The position numbers and the translations under genes are program-made. DNA of 10,000 nt from NCBI GenBank assembly GCA_002104895.1, contig MCFG01000363.1:1-10000 (forward strand), in the 5' to 3' direction. This document shows positions 1 to 7,274 of this stretch, in pieces. Under the pieces are notes generated by a model that saw nothing but the letters and a program-made list of their open reading frames with translations, had not been told where the DNA came from and made no database searches. The number at the start of each line of letters is the position of its first letter. Positions within the stretch are counted from its first letter, which is position 1. This DNA is from Anaeromyces robustus. Its lineage: Eukaryota; Neocallimastigomycota; Neocallimastigomycetes; Neocallimastigales; Neocallimastigaceae.

Positions 1-35
1 AGAAAAAAGATTAAAAAAAAAAAAGAAATGTCCTT

Positions 36-315
36 AAATTTTTAATAAATGATTTAACAAATGATAAAGATTCAAATAGTATTGAGAATATATATTTAAA
101 AAAATTTTTTTTTTATATTTTTTTTATATTTTTTTTTAAATAAATTAAAATAAAAAGTAGATAATTATATAAAAAAATTTTTTTTCAAAATATATAAAAT
201 CGAAGATTTTTCAGAATATTTTAAGAATGACAGAGATTGCAAATATTAGAAATGTAATAAAGAATATGATATACCTAAAAAAGAAAATCTGAAAGTAATA
301 CAAAAAAAAAAGAAT
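36..315 (+). pseudogene. Relic of an unrecognised protein gene
   Basis: Two stretches have protein-like codon choice in otherwise featureless DNA: 36-107 encodes KFLINDLTNDKDSNS then IENIYLKK, and 154-315 encodes KVDNYIKKFFFKIYKIEDFS, then EYFKNDRDCKY, a TAG stop, KCNKEYDIPKKENLKVI and a Lys-rich end. Mixed acidic and polar residues are not what A/T-rich intergenic DNA gives by chance. The two pieces are separated by A/T homopolymers and may be one gene with a slipped insert. No start is seen, and the gene may begin before the window. No family recognised. Confidence 0.45.
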
Positions 316-412
316 TAAAAGTATAAAAATAAAAATAAAATAAAAAAAAAAAAAAAAAATCTAGTAAAAATGGAAAATAATAAATAAAAATAAAAATAAA
401 ATAAAAAAAGAT

Positions 413-537
413 TAAAATAAAAATAAAAATAAAAATAAAAATAAAAATAAAAATAAAAATAAAAATAAAAATAAAAATAAAAATAAAAATAAAAATAAAA
501 ATAAAAATAAAAATAAAAATAAAAATATAAAATAAAA
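413..537. repeat. (TAAAAA)n hexanucleotide microsatellite
   Basis: A near-perfect run of about 20 TAAAAA units, with looser TATAAAA variants to about 550. Confidence 0.95.
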
Positions 538-1222
538 ATATAAAATAAAAACTAAAAGAAATATATAAATATATTTTTTGTTTAATTTTATAAGTATAAT
601 ATATTATCCAATATTAAAATATATATTAATAGTTTAAAACTTTTTGATCTGAAATGTACATGATTATAATAATTATAAAAAATAAAATAATAAGTAATAC
701 AAGAATTATTTATGTTTATTATTTCTAATTATTTTAATAATAATTATTGTTATTATTATTATTATTATTATGATAAAAAATATACATCAAATAAAATGTT
801 TTTACTATTTTTATTTTTAAAATGTTTATAATAATGAACCTGTATTGAGTTAATACTAATGTAAACCTTTTATTAAAAAAACATCACATCTATTATTATT
901 AATATATATTTATTAATTTTTAGTTTTATAATATAATAATTTATAAATATTATGATATTATTTAATAATAAAAAAAGTAAATATAATTATTAAATAATTT
1001 TATTATTTTTATATATTTATTTATATTTTTATTTATTTAATTCTTTATTTAATTATTCCCCCCATTAAGAAATGAAACACTTCCATTTTATTAATTCTAG
1101 AATTTAATATAAATTTTTTTTTAATAAAAAAATTTTCCATTAATATAGTTGAATATAGTTAACTGTATTAAATTATATTTTAATAAACATTAATTTTTTT
1201 TAAAATAAAATATATAGTACAG
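538..1222. other. A/T-rich intergenic DNA
   Basis: Apart from the short (TTA)n run, I see no gene, RNA or relic here. A CCCCCC run near 1058-1063 is the only G/C cluster. Confidence 0.6.
742..771. repeat. Short (TTA)n microsatellite
   Basis: About ten ATT/TTA triplets, with one GTT interruption near the left end. Confidence 0.85.
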
Positions 1223-1449
1223 GATTCTGATGACATCATAAAATTTAATATAAATTTTAAAAAAAAAAAAAAAAAAAATATAAACAAAAACAAAAACAAA
1301 AACAGAAACACAAATATAAACAAAAACAAAAATAAAAACAAAAACAAAAATAAAAACAAAAACAAAAATAAAAACAAAAACAAAATTTCAATATCTATTA
1401 AACCGTGGCTGATTCTTATGACATCATAAAATTTAATATAAATTTTTTT
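1223..1449. repeat. Two copies of a 37-bp box at 188-bp spacing
   Basis: GATTCT(G/T)ATGACATCATAAAATTTAATATAAATTTT occurs at 1223 and 1411, each copy followed by an A-rich run and then (AAACAA)n. The centre is palindromic in both copies: TGATGACATCA in the first, and TTATGA-CA-TCATAA in the second. The spacing and the shared flanks indicate one tandem duplication. Confidence 0.9.
1284..1385. repeat. (AAACAA)n hexanucleotide microsatellite
   Basis: AAACAA units with scattered AAATAA variants. The run resumes at 1473-1499 after the second copy of the 37-bp box. On the minus strand it gives an artificial Phe-Leu open frame. Confidence 0.95.
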
Positions 1450-1506
1450 AAAAAAAATATAAATAAAAATATAAACAAAAACAAAAACAAAAACAAAAAT
1501 TCCATA

Positions 1507-1544
1507 AAAATTACATTAATAGAAATTTCTATCAATGTAATTTT
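1507..1544. repeat. 38-bp near-perfect palindrome
   Basis: Left arm 1507-1525 and right arm 1526-1544 are complementary at 18 of 19 positions with no spacer; the centre reads ATAGAAATTTCTAT. The one mismatch is A1518 against C1533. It can form a long hairpin or cruciform and lies just before a long (TAA)n tract. Confidence 0.95.
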
Positions 1545-1566
1545 ATTATAATAATATTTCAACTTT

Positions 1567-1677
<111 letters not shown>

Positions 1678-2004
1678 TGTTTAAATAATTGATTTCTAAA
1701 ATAACTAATAAATATTATTTTTTTATTTTATGATATTGATTTATTAATAAAACACATTAAAAAAAAATAGTATTGTTTTTGTCTTCTTAGTATAAAAACA
1801 AAAATTATATTTATAATTATTGTAAAATGGAAATTTATAGCAGGAACAATAGGTTGATTCATTATTAATTATTATAATTTCAAATTACTTCAAATAAATT
1901 ATAAAAATAATTTATTTACATGATAAATATTTGTTATCACAATTATTTAATATTTTTAATAAAAAAAAAATAAAACAAAAAAAAAAAACATTTCTCAAAA
2001 AGTA
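1678..2004. other. A/T-rich intergenic DNA between microsatellites
   Basis: A slightly more complex patch at 1828-1860 (AAATGGAAATTTATAGCAGG) reads WKFIAGTIG before a stop, but is too short to call a relic. Nothing else was seen. Confidence 0.5.
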
Positions 2005-2176
<172 letters not shown>

Positions 2177-2410
2177 ACTTTTAATCGTAATAAAATTATA
2201 TTTTACGAATTTTAGTTTTAAAAAAATTCTAATATTTTTTTTTAGTAATCTTATTCTATACTTAATCAGTATATTTTATTTTTTATAATAATATCTTTTT
2301 ATAAACATTTTAATTTTTAAATCTATAAATTACAAAGAATATTATTTTTTGAAAACTGTTAATGAAATATCATTGTCTTTATTTAACACAATATAAACAT
2401 AGTAGAAAAA
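2177..2410. other. A/T-rich intergenic DNA
   Basis: Nothing recognisable; only short A and T runs. It separates the (AAAT)n tract from the pyrimidine-rich block. Confidence 0.6.
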
Positions 2411-2830
2411 AAATTTTTTTTTATTTTTTATTTATTGTTGTTTATTAATTTATTTTTCTTTTCATTTTCTTTTCATTTAATTTTTATTATTATTTTTTTT
2501 ATCTGTTATTTATAGCTAGTTTTTTTAATTTTTATTTATATTTGTTCATTAATTTATATTTCTTTTCTTTTTTCTTTTTTCTTTTTTTTTTTTATTTTTT
2601 ATTTTTATTTTTATTTTTATTTTTATTTGTTTATTAATTTATATTTCTTTTCTTTTTCTTTTTTTTATATTTGCTATTGTAGTTGTTTATTAATTTATTT
2701 TTATTTTTCTTTCATTTTTTCTTTTTTTTATTTGCTATTTATAGCTATTTTTATTTTCTATTTCTAACTATTTTTTTTTTATTTTTTATTTATAGCTGTT
2801 TATTTTTTTTGTTTTATTTTCCTTTTGTAA
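2411..2830. repeat. Pyrimidine-rich block with degenerate repeated boxes
   Basis: The plus strand is nearly all T and C. TTTATTAATTTAT(A/T)TTTCTTTTC recurs near 2439, 2547, 2632 and 2685, and TATTTATAGCTA or TATTTATAGCTG recurs near 2507, 2738 and 2788. Neighbouring boxes are about 50-110 bp apart. The Phe/Leu-rich frame at 2683-2865 is a by-product. Confidence 0.8.
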
Positions 2831-3041
2831 TTATTAATAATAATTGTATAATATTATATCACTAGAATGTTTACCCCTCTAAAAATTTACAAATTTATAA
2901 TAGATATTATATTATTATATCATTCTATTATTTGTTGTTATTATTATTTGTGTATTAATATATTTTTTGTTTTATGGTGTAATTATTCTTAAAAAAATTT
3001 AATAAAATCTTTTTAAGATAATATTAAAATATTAATTATTT

Positions 3042-3042
3042 A

Positions 3043-3098
<56 letters not shown>
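3042..3098. repeat. (ATT)n microsatellite
   Basis: About 19 ATT triplets, some 55 bp beyond the stop codon of the PI-PLC pseudogene. Confidence 0.95.
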
Positions 3099-3100
<2 letters not shown>

Positions 3101-3151
3101 TAAAAGTTTTATTTATTTTATTAAATTATTTAATATTTGATTCAAGAGTGG

Positions 3152-3540
3152 TTAAACATTCCATAAATTGAAATAAAAGATTTGATCATCAAGTTTTTTA
3201 TTACAATCATTCATAATTAAAATAGATGCGTCAGATTTTGATATTCCAATACATTTACTTTTTGATAAAGATGATAAAATTGAATTACCTTCACGATAAA
3301 ATGTAGTTCCATCTTTTTCACATTCTCCTAAAATTAAGGTTCCTTTAGTAACATCTGAAAGCATAATACAATAATTTGAATTAACTCTTGAACGGATTTT
3401 TCCATGATGTGTATAAGGAATATCCCAAAGAGAATTATTAGAATAATCACAATCGTTAAAAGTAATTTCCGTACCTAATTTACCTGAAGTATAAATACAT
3501 TTATTCATATTGGCATTATATAAATAAAAAGTTTCAATAT
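3152..3540 (-). other. Ricin-B-like module D and the gene's 3' end
   Basis: The frame continues past the three stops through TDITDIETFYLYNANMNKC into a module like C: NKCIYTS...FNDCDYSNNSLWDI, NYCIMLSDVTKGTLILGEC and KSKCIGISK...MNDCNKK, ending FNLWNV at the natural TAA, 3152-3154. The ATG at 3506-3508 lies inside the module and is not a real start. As a separate protein it would lack a signal peptide and the first strand of the fold. Confidence 0.75.
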
Positions 3541-3583
3541 CAGTAATATCCGTATCAATAGGGATTTGTTTTTGGGTAGGTTA

Positions 3584-3697
3584 AATGATACCACATCAAT
3601 CATCATTTTCAACACCCTATTTACCATTTTCATCCATCTCAATTACTACGGTATTATCAGGAGAACAACATGGATAACCTAAAGTTTCAAAATAACA
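3584..3697 (-). other. Fungal dockerin 3, with stops at both conserved Trp codons
   Basis: Starts CYFETLGYPCCSPDNTVV and goes on to DENGK*GVENDD*CGI. The stops, TAG at 3617-3619 and TGA at 3596-3598, lie exactly where dockerin 2 has Trp (GSW and GEW). The frame on either side keeps the dockerin pattern, so both are single G-to-A changes of TGG. A further TAA at 3581-3583 follows the module. Confidence 0.9.
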
Positions 3698-3718
3698 TTC
3701 AGAATAATATTTAGGTGT

Positions 3719-3775
3719 AGGTTCAATGGTAGATGTAGTTGATGTAGTTGATGTAGTTGTTGTTGTTGAAGTAGG
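3719..3775 (-). other. Thr/Ser-rich linker 2
   Basis: Encodes PTSTTTTTSTTSTTSTIEPTP, a second flexible, probably O-glycosylated linker, ahead of dockerin 3. The GTT/GTA-type triplet repeats in the DNA suggest it can lengthen or shorten by slippage. Confidence 0.9.
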
Positions 3776-3781
3776 ATTATG

Positions 3782-4183
3782 ATTCCAAACATAAAATTGT
3801 TCTTCATTATTTTTAGTACATTGATTTAAATTTAATTCAATTTCATCATTATACATATCATTAGAATTTAATAATCCAATACATTTATCATTAGCTAAAG
3901 ATGAAATAAAGAAACCATCATTATCATTATTATGTTCTAAAATAGCTTGTTCATCACATTTACCTAAACTAAGTAAACCTTTAGTAATATTATCAATACG
4001 TAAATAATAATCAGGATAAGCCATAGAATAGAAATAACCTTTACGAGAAGATAATACCATCCATTTTGAATAATTTGAATCATCACAAGGTTTTACAGTA
4101 ATTTTACCATTGTCAATATTTTGTGGAGCATGTAAACACTTATTAGTAAAAGCATGATAGAACCAATAAACAATATAACCAGA
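3782..4183 (-). other. Ricin-B-like module C
   Basis: About 134 residues with three recurring units: TNKCLHAPQ...VKPCDDSNYSKW, YYLRIDNITKGLLSLGKC, and NDKCIGLLN...NLNQCTK, ending FYVWNH. The repeat of K-C-(L/I) followed by a strand ending in Cys is the internal threefold pattern of a beta-trefoil. It resembles module D residue by residue at several points (ITKGLLSLGKC against VTKGTLILGEC), so the two arose by duplication. Carbohydrate binding is inferred from the family. Confidence 0.7.
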
Positions 4184-4198
4184 TTTAGGAGTAACAAA

Positions 4199-4270
4199 TG
4201 GTTTAATAATAGATGTAGATGTTGTTGTTGTTGTTGAAATTGAAGTAGTAGTTGTAGTAGGTGTAGTAGG
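4199..4270 (-). other. Thr/Ser-rich linker 1
   Basis: Encodes a Pro-Thr-Ser stretch (KPTTPTTTTTSISTTTTT and a short tail). Such linkers join domains in secreted fungal enzymes and are usually O-glycosylated. It separates trefoil module B from module C. Confidence 0.9.
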
Positions 4271-4315
4271 TTTAAATTCTACAAAACCTATCTTAGGATT
4301 TTTATTAATAATACT

Positions 4316-4722
4316 TTCAATGGATTTAATTATTTTTTCATCATCATTTACACTTTCAATCATCCATTCAGAATATTCATTCTTACTTGTTTCAAAATTT
4401 AAAGTATTACCATTTAAACAATGATCTTTAGGATCCACATTATTCTTTATACAAATATATTTATTATCAACTATTTTGAAATGGATATGATGATTAATTT
4501 GTTCATCAGCTTTACTACATTCAATCATTCTTGCATTTAAAGAATTCATGGCATATAAGCATTTACCAGTAGCCTCTAATACAAATTGATCATTTTGGTA
4601 AATCCATTCACTATGATTACAATCACCCATTAAAAGTACATCGGTATCTGAATGTAAATTGGTGTGATAAGACATTCTTGAGTTTTTTTGTTACGAATAC
4701 GATATTTAGAATTCGTGACAAG
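4316..4722 (-). other. Ricin-B-like module B, containing a one-base deletion
   Basis: The module begins in one frame (KYRIRNKKTQECL) and goes on in another (YHTNLHSDTDVLLMGDCN, then HSEWIYQNDQ). The switch falls at the 4669/4670 junction, where one base is missing. Strands of the type GKCLYAMN, MIECSKA and KDHCLNG, plus a SEW motif like the ricin QxW, support a trefoil lectin fold. The domain continues without a gap in sense across the shift, which shows that the two frames were one gene. Confidence 0.65.
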
Positions 4723-4728
4723 TTCACC

Positions 4729-4839
4729 AATACCACACCATTCCCCATCTTCATAACCCCAAGAACCATTATCATCTGTATAAACAACTTCAGGATTTAC
4801 GGAAGAACAACAGGGATAACCTAAAATACTAAACGAACA
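4729..4839 (-). other. Fungal dockerin 2 (CBM_10 type)
   Basis: A 37-residue module running from CSFSILGYPCCSS through VVYTDDNGSWGYEDGEW to CGI. All expected features are present: LGYPCCS, an acidic DDNG turn, both Trp residues, and the cysteine spacing. It follows dockerin 1 directly and precedes trefoil module B, so the dockerins lie inside the protein, not at its end. Confidence 0.93.
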
Positions 4840-4851
4840 TCTTGTATAACC

Positions 4852-4968
4852 AATACCACATAATTTACCATTTTCTATCCCCCAATTACCAATTTCATCC
4901 ACATAAGCTACTTCTGTATTTTGATTAGAACAGCAATTTATTCCACGTTTAGCAAATTTGGTTGAACA
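4852..4968 (-). other. Fungal dockerin 1 (CBM_10 type)
   Basis: A 39-residue module running from CSTKFAKRGINCCS through EVAYVDEIGNWGIENG to LCGI. The spacing of C, CC and the closing C, the NWGIEN Trp and the CGI end are those of Neocallimastigomycete dockerins, which bind scaffoldin cohesins. The second Trp of the usual WCGI motif is Leu here. It is separated from dockerin 2 by only a few residues, a common tandem arrangement. Confidence 0.9.
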
Positions 4969-4974
4969 TGTTAA

Positions 4975-5340
4975 GTTATGATATTTTTCAGTTTCTAATA
5001 TTACTGGATGAATTTCATATTGACCATCTAAACATTTATTTTCATCAAGACTAGAACAAATCATTCCATCTTTAATCGAAAATTCTTCAAATTTATTATT
5101 TTTTTTACATTCTTGTAAGTATAATGTTTCATCTAAACTGGAAGTATCTTTTTCAGAATCGTAATTTAAACATTTATCATCATATACCGAAATAATATTA
5201 TAATATTTGCCTTTATTAGTTGGTTTAATATACCATTGATTCATAGAATTTTTAACACATTTATAATTAAATTTAATTTTTTCAGTTTTATTACCAAATT
5301 CATAAATTACTGCTTTACGTTGAAGACATATCTTTATATT
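4975..5340 (-). other. Ricin-B-like beta-trefoil module A
   Basis: After an Asn-rich spacer (5350-5395), residues about 36-157 of this frame have paired cysteines in the pattern KCV..., DDKCLNYDS, LYLQECKK and DENKCLDG, with an aromatic QWYIKP between the first pairs. Repeats of a Cys-Leu strand followed by a Cys-ending strand are typical of ricin-B-like trefoil lectin folds, which usually bind carbohydrate. It sits between the catalytic domain and dockerin 1. The family call rests on pattern and on likeness to modules B-D. Confidence 0.55.
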
Positions 5341-5418
5341 ATTATTATTTTCATTATTATTTTCATTATTTTCATTTCGTTTGACTAAACCTATTGATTT
5401 CAAAATATAAGTTGTATA

Positions 5419-5556
5419 TTGAACATTTTCTTCATGCCACATATTTGTATAAAATTTAAAATTGTTAGTTCATAAATTAAACGTATCTTGAACATTTTCT
5501 TCATGCCACATATTTGTATAAAATTTAAAATTGTTAGTTCCATAAATTAAACGTAT
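5419..5556. repeat. 69-bp direct tandem duplication inside the gene
   Basis: Copies 5419-5487 and 5488-5556 are nearly identical. The left copy lacks one of two C residues present at 5540-5541 and has an extra C at 5487. On the coding strand the peptide NNFKFYTNMWHEENVQ is therefore met twice. The extra base puts the second copy out of phase for six codons (DTFNL, then TGA at 5470-5472), and the missing base brings the original phase back exactly there. Dropping one copy leaves an uninterrupted frame. Confidence 0.95.
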
Positions 5557-6699
5557 AAGACCATCAGGTGGAAAATCTAAAATAAGCCACGTATTATGAA
5601 CTGGCTTTATTCCATCTATATTATTATTATTATTATAATAATAATAATTATTATAATAAACAAACAAATGAGATTCTAATCTAAAATTAACATAATCTGC
5701 CATTCCTTCTATATCAGTATCGAAAAGATCAGTAATGATATGATACACATGTTCACTAGTAGACATTCTTGCCATATTTAAAAAATTAAGAGTAAGTACA
5801 TTGGTATTTAATGTATCATAAAATCGATTAGTTATTGTATCATCATAAACTGTATATACATCATTTGTTTTATTTTCACTTCTGGATGGAATATTATTTG
5901 TTATCATATCATATATCATATCCCATTTATCATCTTCTTCTAAATTATAATCATCTTGAATACGAGTATTATAATTATTAGTTAATATGGGATAACATAT
6001 GACACCATCATTTTTACCACCTTTATTAGAATATTCAGTACAATGTTTCATTTCTGGTACGCTTATTTGAACACCTAGAGGTTTATTGTCGTAGGTATAA
6101 GAATCACGAGTAACAATAACAATTTTATTTCTCACTTGATCAAGAGTAGGAATTTCATTTTCATAATAAAAATAATCCTTAACTTTTGTTTTAGTACTAT
6201 ATTTAGGATTTTCCACCGTATTTTCATTTAAAATTGTATGTTCTGCAATTATTTTTGCAAGATAATTTTTTTCAGGATATTGAGTATCAAAATTATTTGG
6301 AATTTCATCTGGAATTTTTTCTCTTTTTAAATGAATAATAATTGTTTCATTATAGAAAGTATTTAAATAATTAATAAAATCATTTAATACTTTAGAGAAA
6401 TAAAGTTTTTCATCGGTATTATCAGGATCATAACAAATATATTCATTATGAGTAAGGTATAAATTAGTATTATCTTCATCACCTAATGTAATTCTTAAAT
6501 CAAAATATCTAATACCACGCTTTAATTGTTCCATAATATTTAAACTTTGTGTATTAGCAAATTCATCTACAAACCCATTTTTCATTATAAGGGTTGCACT
6601 ATCATGAGTACCAGGGATGTTAATTTCATTAAGTTTCTTTTTACCATTAATATAGCTCATCCATTGATGATCAACATTGTATAACATATTAAGATTCAT
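5488..6699 (-). other. PI-PLC X catalytic domain of the pseudogene
   Basis: The open frame from 6699 encodes a phosphatidylinositol-specific phospholipase C X-type fold close in pattern to secreted bacterial PI-PLCs. Counting from the ATG at 6699, IPGTHDSAT (residues 28-36) carries the general-base His32 with Asp33, RGIRYFDLR (61-69) carries Arg69, and LYLTHNE (80-86) carries the second catalytic His84. A later IIIHLKRE strand and the near-terminal WLILDFPPDGLIRLIYGTN block match the usual conserved C-terminal strand and helix. The family cleaves the phosphodiester of phosphatidylinositol or GPI-type substrates through a cyclic inositol phosphate. The catalytic residues are intact although the gene is broken downstream, so decay is recent or the substrate-binding core was under selection until lately. 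A short Asn/Tyr run near residues 350-363 comes from an ATT/AAT repeat. Confidence 0.85.
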
Positions 6700-6771
6700 A
6701 CCATTAACAAATAATAATGGTATGAAGCAATAGATAAAGATAAGAATCCAATTAATTATATTTTTTATTAT
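6700..6771 (-). other. Signal peptide coding segment lacking an ATG
   Basis: Upstream of the ATG at 6697-6699 the same frame stays open to a stop at 6904-6906 and encodes an N-terminal-like stretch, KNIINWILIFIYCFIPLLF then VNG, which has the basic, hydrophobic and small-residue layout of a secretion signal. The ATG at 6699 follows the likely cleavage region, so it is not the true start. No in-frame ATG exists between 6699 and 6904. ATA codons at 6766-6771 and 6757-6759 are candidates for a start mutated from ATG; a spliced first exon farther upstream is the other possibility. A secreted product fits the dockerins and Thr linkers. Confidence 0.75.
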
Positions 6772-6816
6772 GAATTGATATAATATTATAATATTATTTT
6801 GTTTATAAAATAAAAT

Positions 6817-6842
6817 AAAAAAAAAAAAAAAAAAAAAAAAAA
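6817..6842. repeat. A26 tract upstream of the PI-PLC pseudogene
   Basis: On the coding (minus) strand this is a T26 run about 45 bases ahead of the signal peptide. It may be part of the 5' leader or promoter; fungal promoters often contain poly(dA:dT), but no TATA box can be told apart in such AT-rich DNA. Confidence 0.9.
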
Positions 6843-7079
6843 GGAAAAAAAAAATCAGTTTAAATAATAGAAAAAATTCTATGTATATAACATAATAAAT
6901 GTATTAATGATTATTATAATCTATAATAATATATTGTATGGATATTTTCATATTACAGTATTATTATTATTTATATATATAAAAAAATATACATATATAT
7001 ATATATATAAAGTATATATAAATTATATATAAATTATATAGTAGATGAAAAACGTATATAAATATATTACAACAACTAA
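6843..7079. other. Upstream intergenic DNA with (AT)n
   Basis: Contains alternating TATATA stretches at 6976-7044. It would hold the promoter of the PI-PLC gene, but no defined element can be pointed to. No ATG here is in frame with the signal peptide. Confidence 0.5.
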
Positions 7080-7262
7080 GATTCTTGGCTCCAAATAGAA
7101 CCTATTACGGTGCCTCCCGCGCTAACTGACAGCTATGAAATCAGAGAAGAGTTCTCTAAGAGACTTGTCGTACTTTGGCTAAAAAAAAAATAAAGAATTG
7201 CCTTTATTTGGCACAGTGGACACAGTCGATGTTTAGCCAAAAGTATTCAGAATTAAGTGTTC
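7080..7262. other. G+C-rich island of unknown nature; candidate structured RNA or inserted fragment
   Basis: This short block stands out from its surroundings in G+C. Its arms are self-complementary: ACTTTGGCTAAA (7171-7182) with TTTAGCCAAAAGT (7231-7243), AAATAAAG with CTTTATTT (about 7188-7208), AGAGAA with TTCTCT (7144-7158), and ATTCT (7081-7085) with AGAAT (7249-7253) at the ends. On the plus strand a frame without ATG is open at 7080-7190 (DSWLQIEPITVPPALTD...) and a neighbouring frame is open on to about 7270. The minus strand also has short open stretches, so coding is not shown. No tRNA, rRNA, U1, U2, U4 or U6 motif was recognised. Confidence 0.5.
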
Positions 7263-7270
7263 TTTATTTT

Positions 7271-7274
<4 letters not shown>

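Larger units (their letters stand above)
3152..6771 (-). pseudogene. Broken dockerin-bearing PI-PLC X phosphodiesterase with ricin-like modules
   Basis: Three separated minus-strand open frames (6699-5470, 5442-4630, 4675-3617) and a fourth (3508-3152) are parts of one gene. The 6699 and 5442 frames are in the same phase, the 4675 and 3508 frames are in phase with each other, and domain content runs on across each break. Order: signal peptide, PI-PLC X, trefoil module, dockerins 1 and 2, trefoil module, Thr linker, trefoil module, Thr linker, dockerin 3, trefoil module; about 1,200 codons. Seen breaks: no ATG ahead of the signal peptide, a 69-bp tandem duplication (5419-5556) giving a TGA at 5470-5472, a one-base deletion near 4669, and stops at 3617-3619 (TAG), 3596-3598 (TGA) and 3581-3583 (TAA). 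By family, dockerins attach secreted gut-fungal enzymes to scaffoldins, so the ancestor was probably a cellulosomal or surface protein. I infer a pseudogene; uncorrected assembly errors are the alternative. Confidence 0.85.

Noticed and set aside
1180-1383. Minus-strand 67-aa frame of repeated Phe-Leu
   Set aside because: It is the translation of the (AAACAA)n microsatellite and the flanking A run; there is no independent coding signal.
2683-2865. Plus-strand 60-aa Phe/Leu/Tyr-rich frame that looks like a membrane protein
   Set aside because: It lies wholly in the pyrimidine-rich repeat block, where TTT and TTA codons arise without selection.
3152-4675. Reading the three internal stops as sense through a variant genetic code
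   Set aside because: All three stop types (TAG, TGA, TAA) occur inside the frame, and TAA also ends it; no code leaves the gene both open and terminated. Mutation or sequencing error is simpler.
7080-7262. tRNA, U2 or U5 snRNA inside the G+C-rich island
   Set aside because: A CTTTTGGCTAA stretch on the minus strand recalls the start of U2, and GCCTTTA on the plus strand recalls U5 loop I, but the essential U2 branch-site pairing region and the U5 loop context are absent, and no cloverleaf with a proper B box was found.
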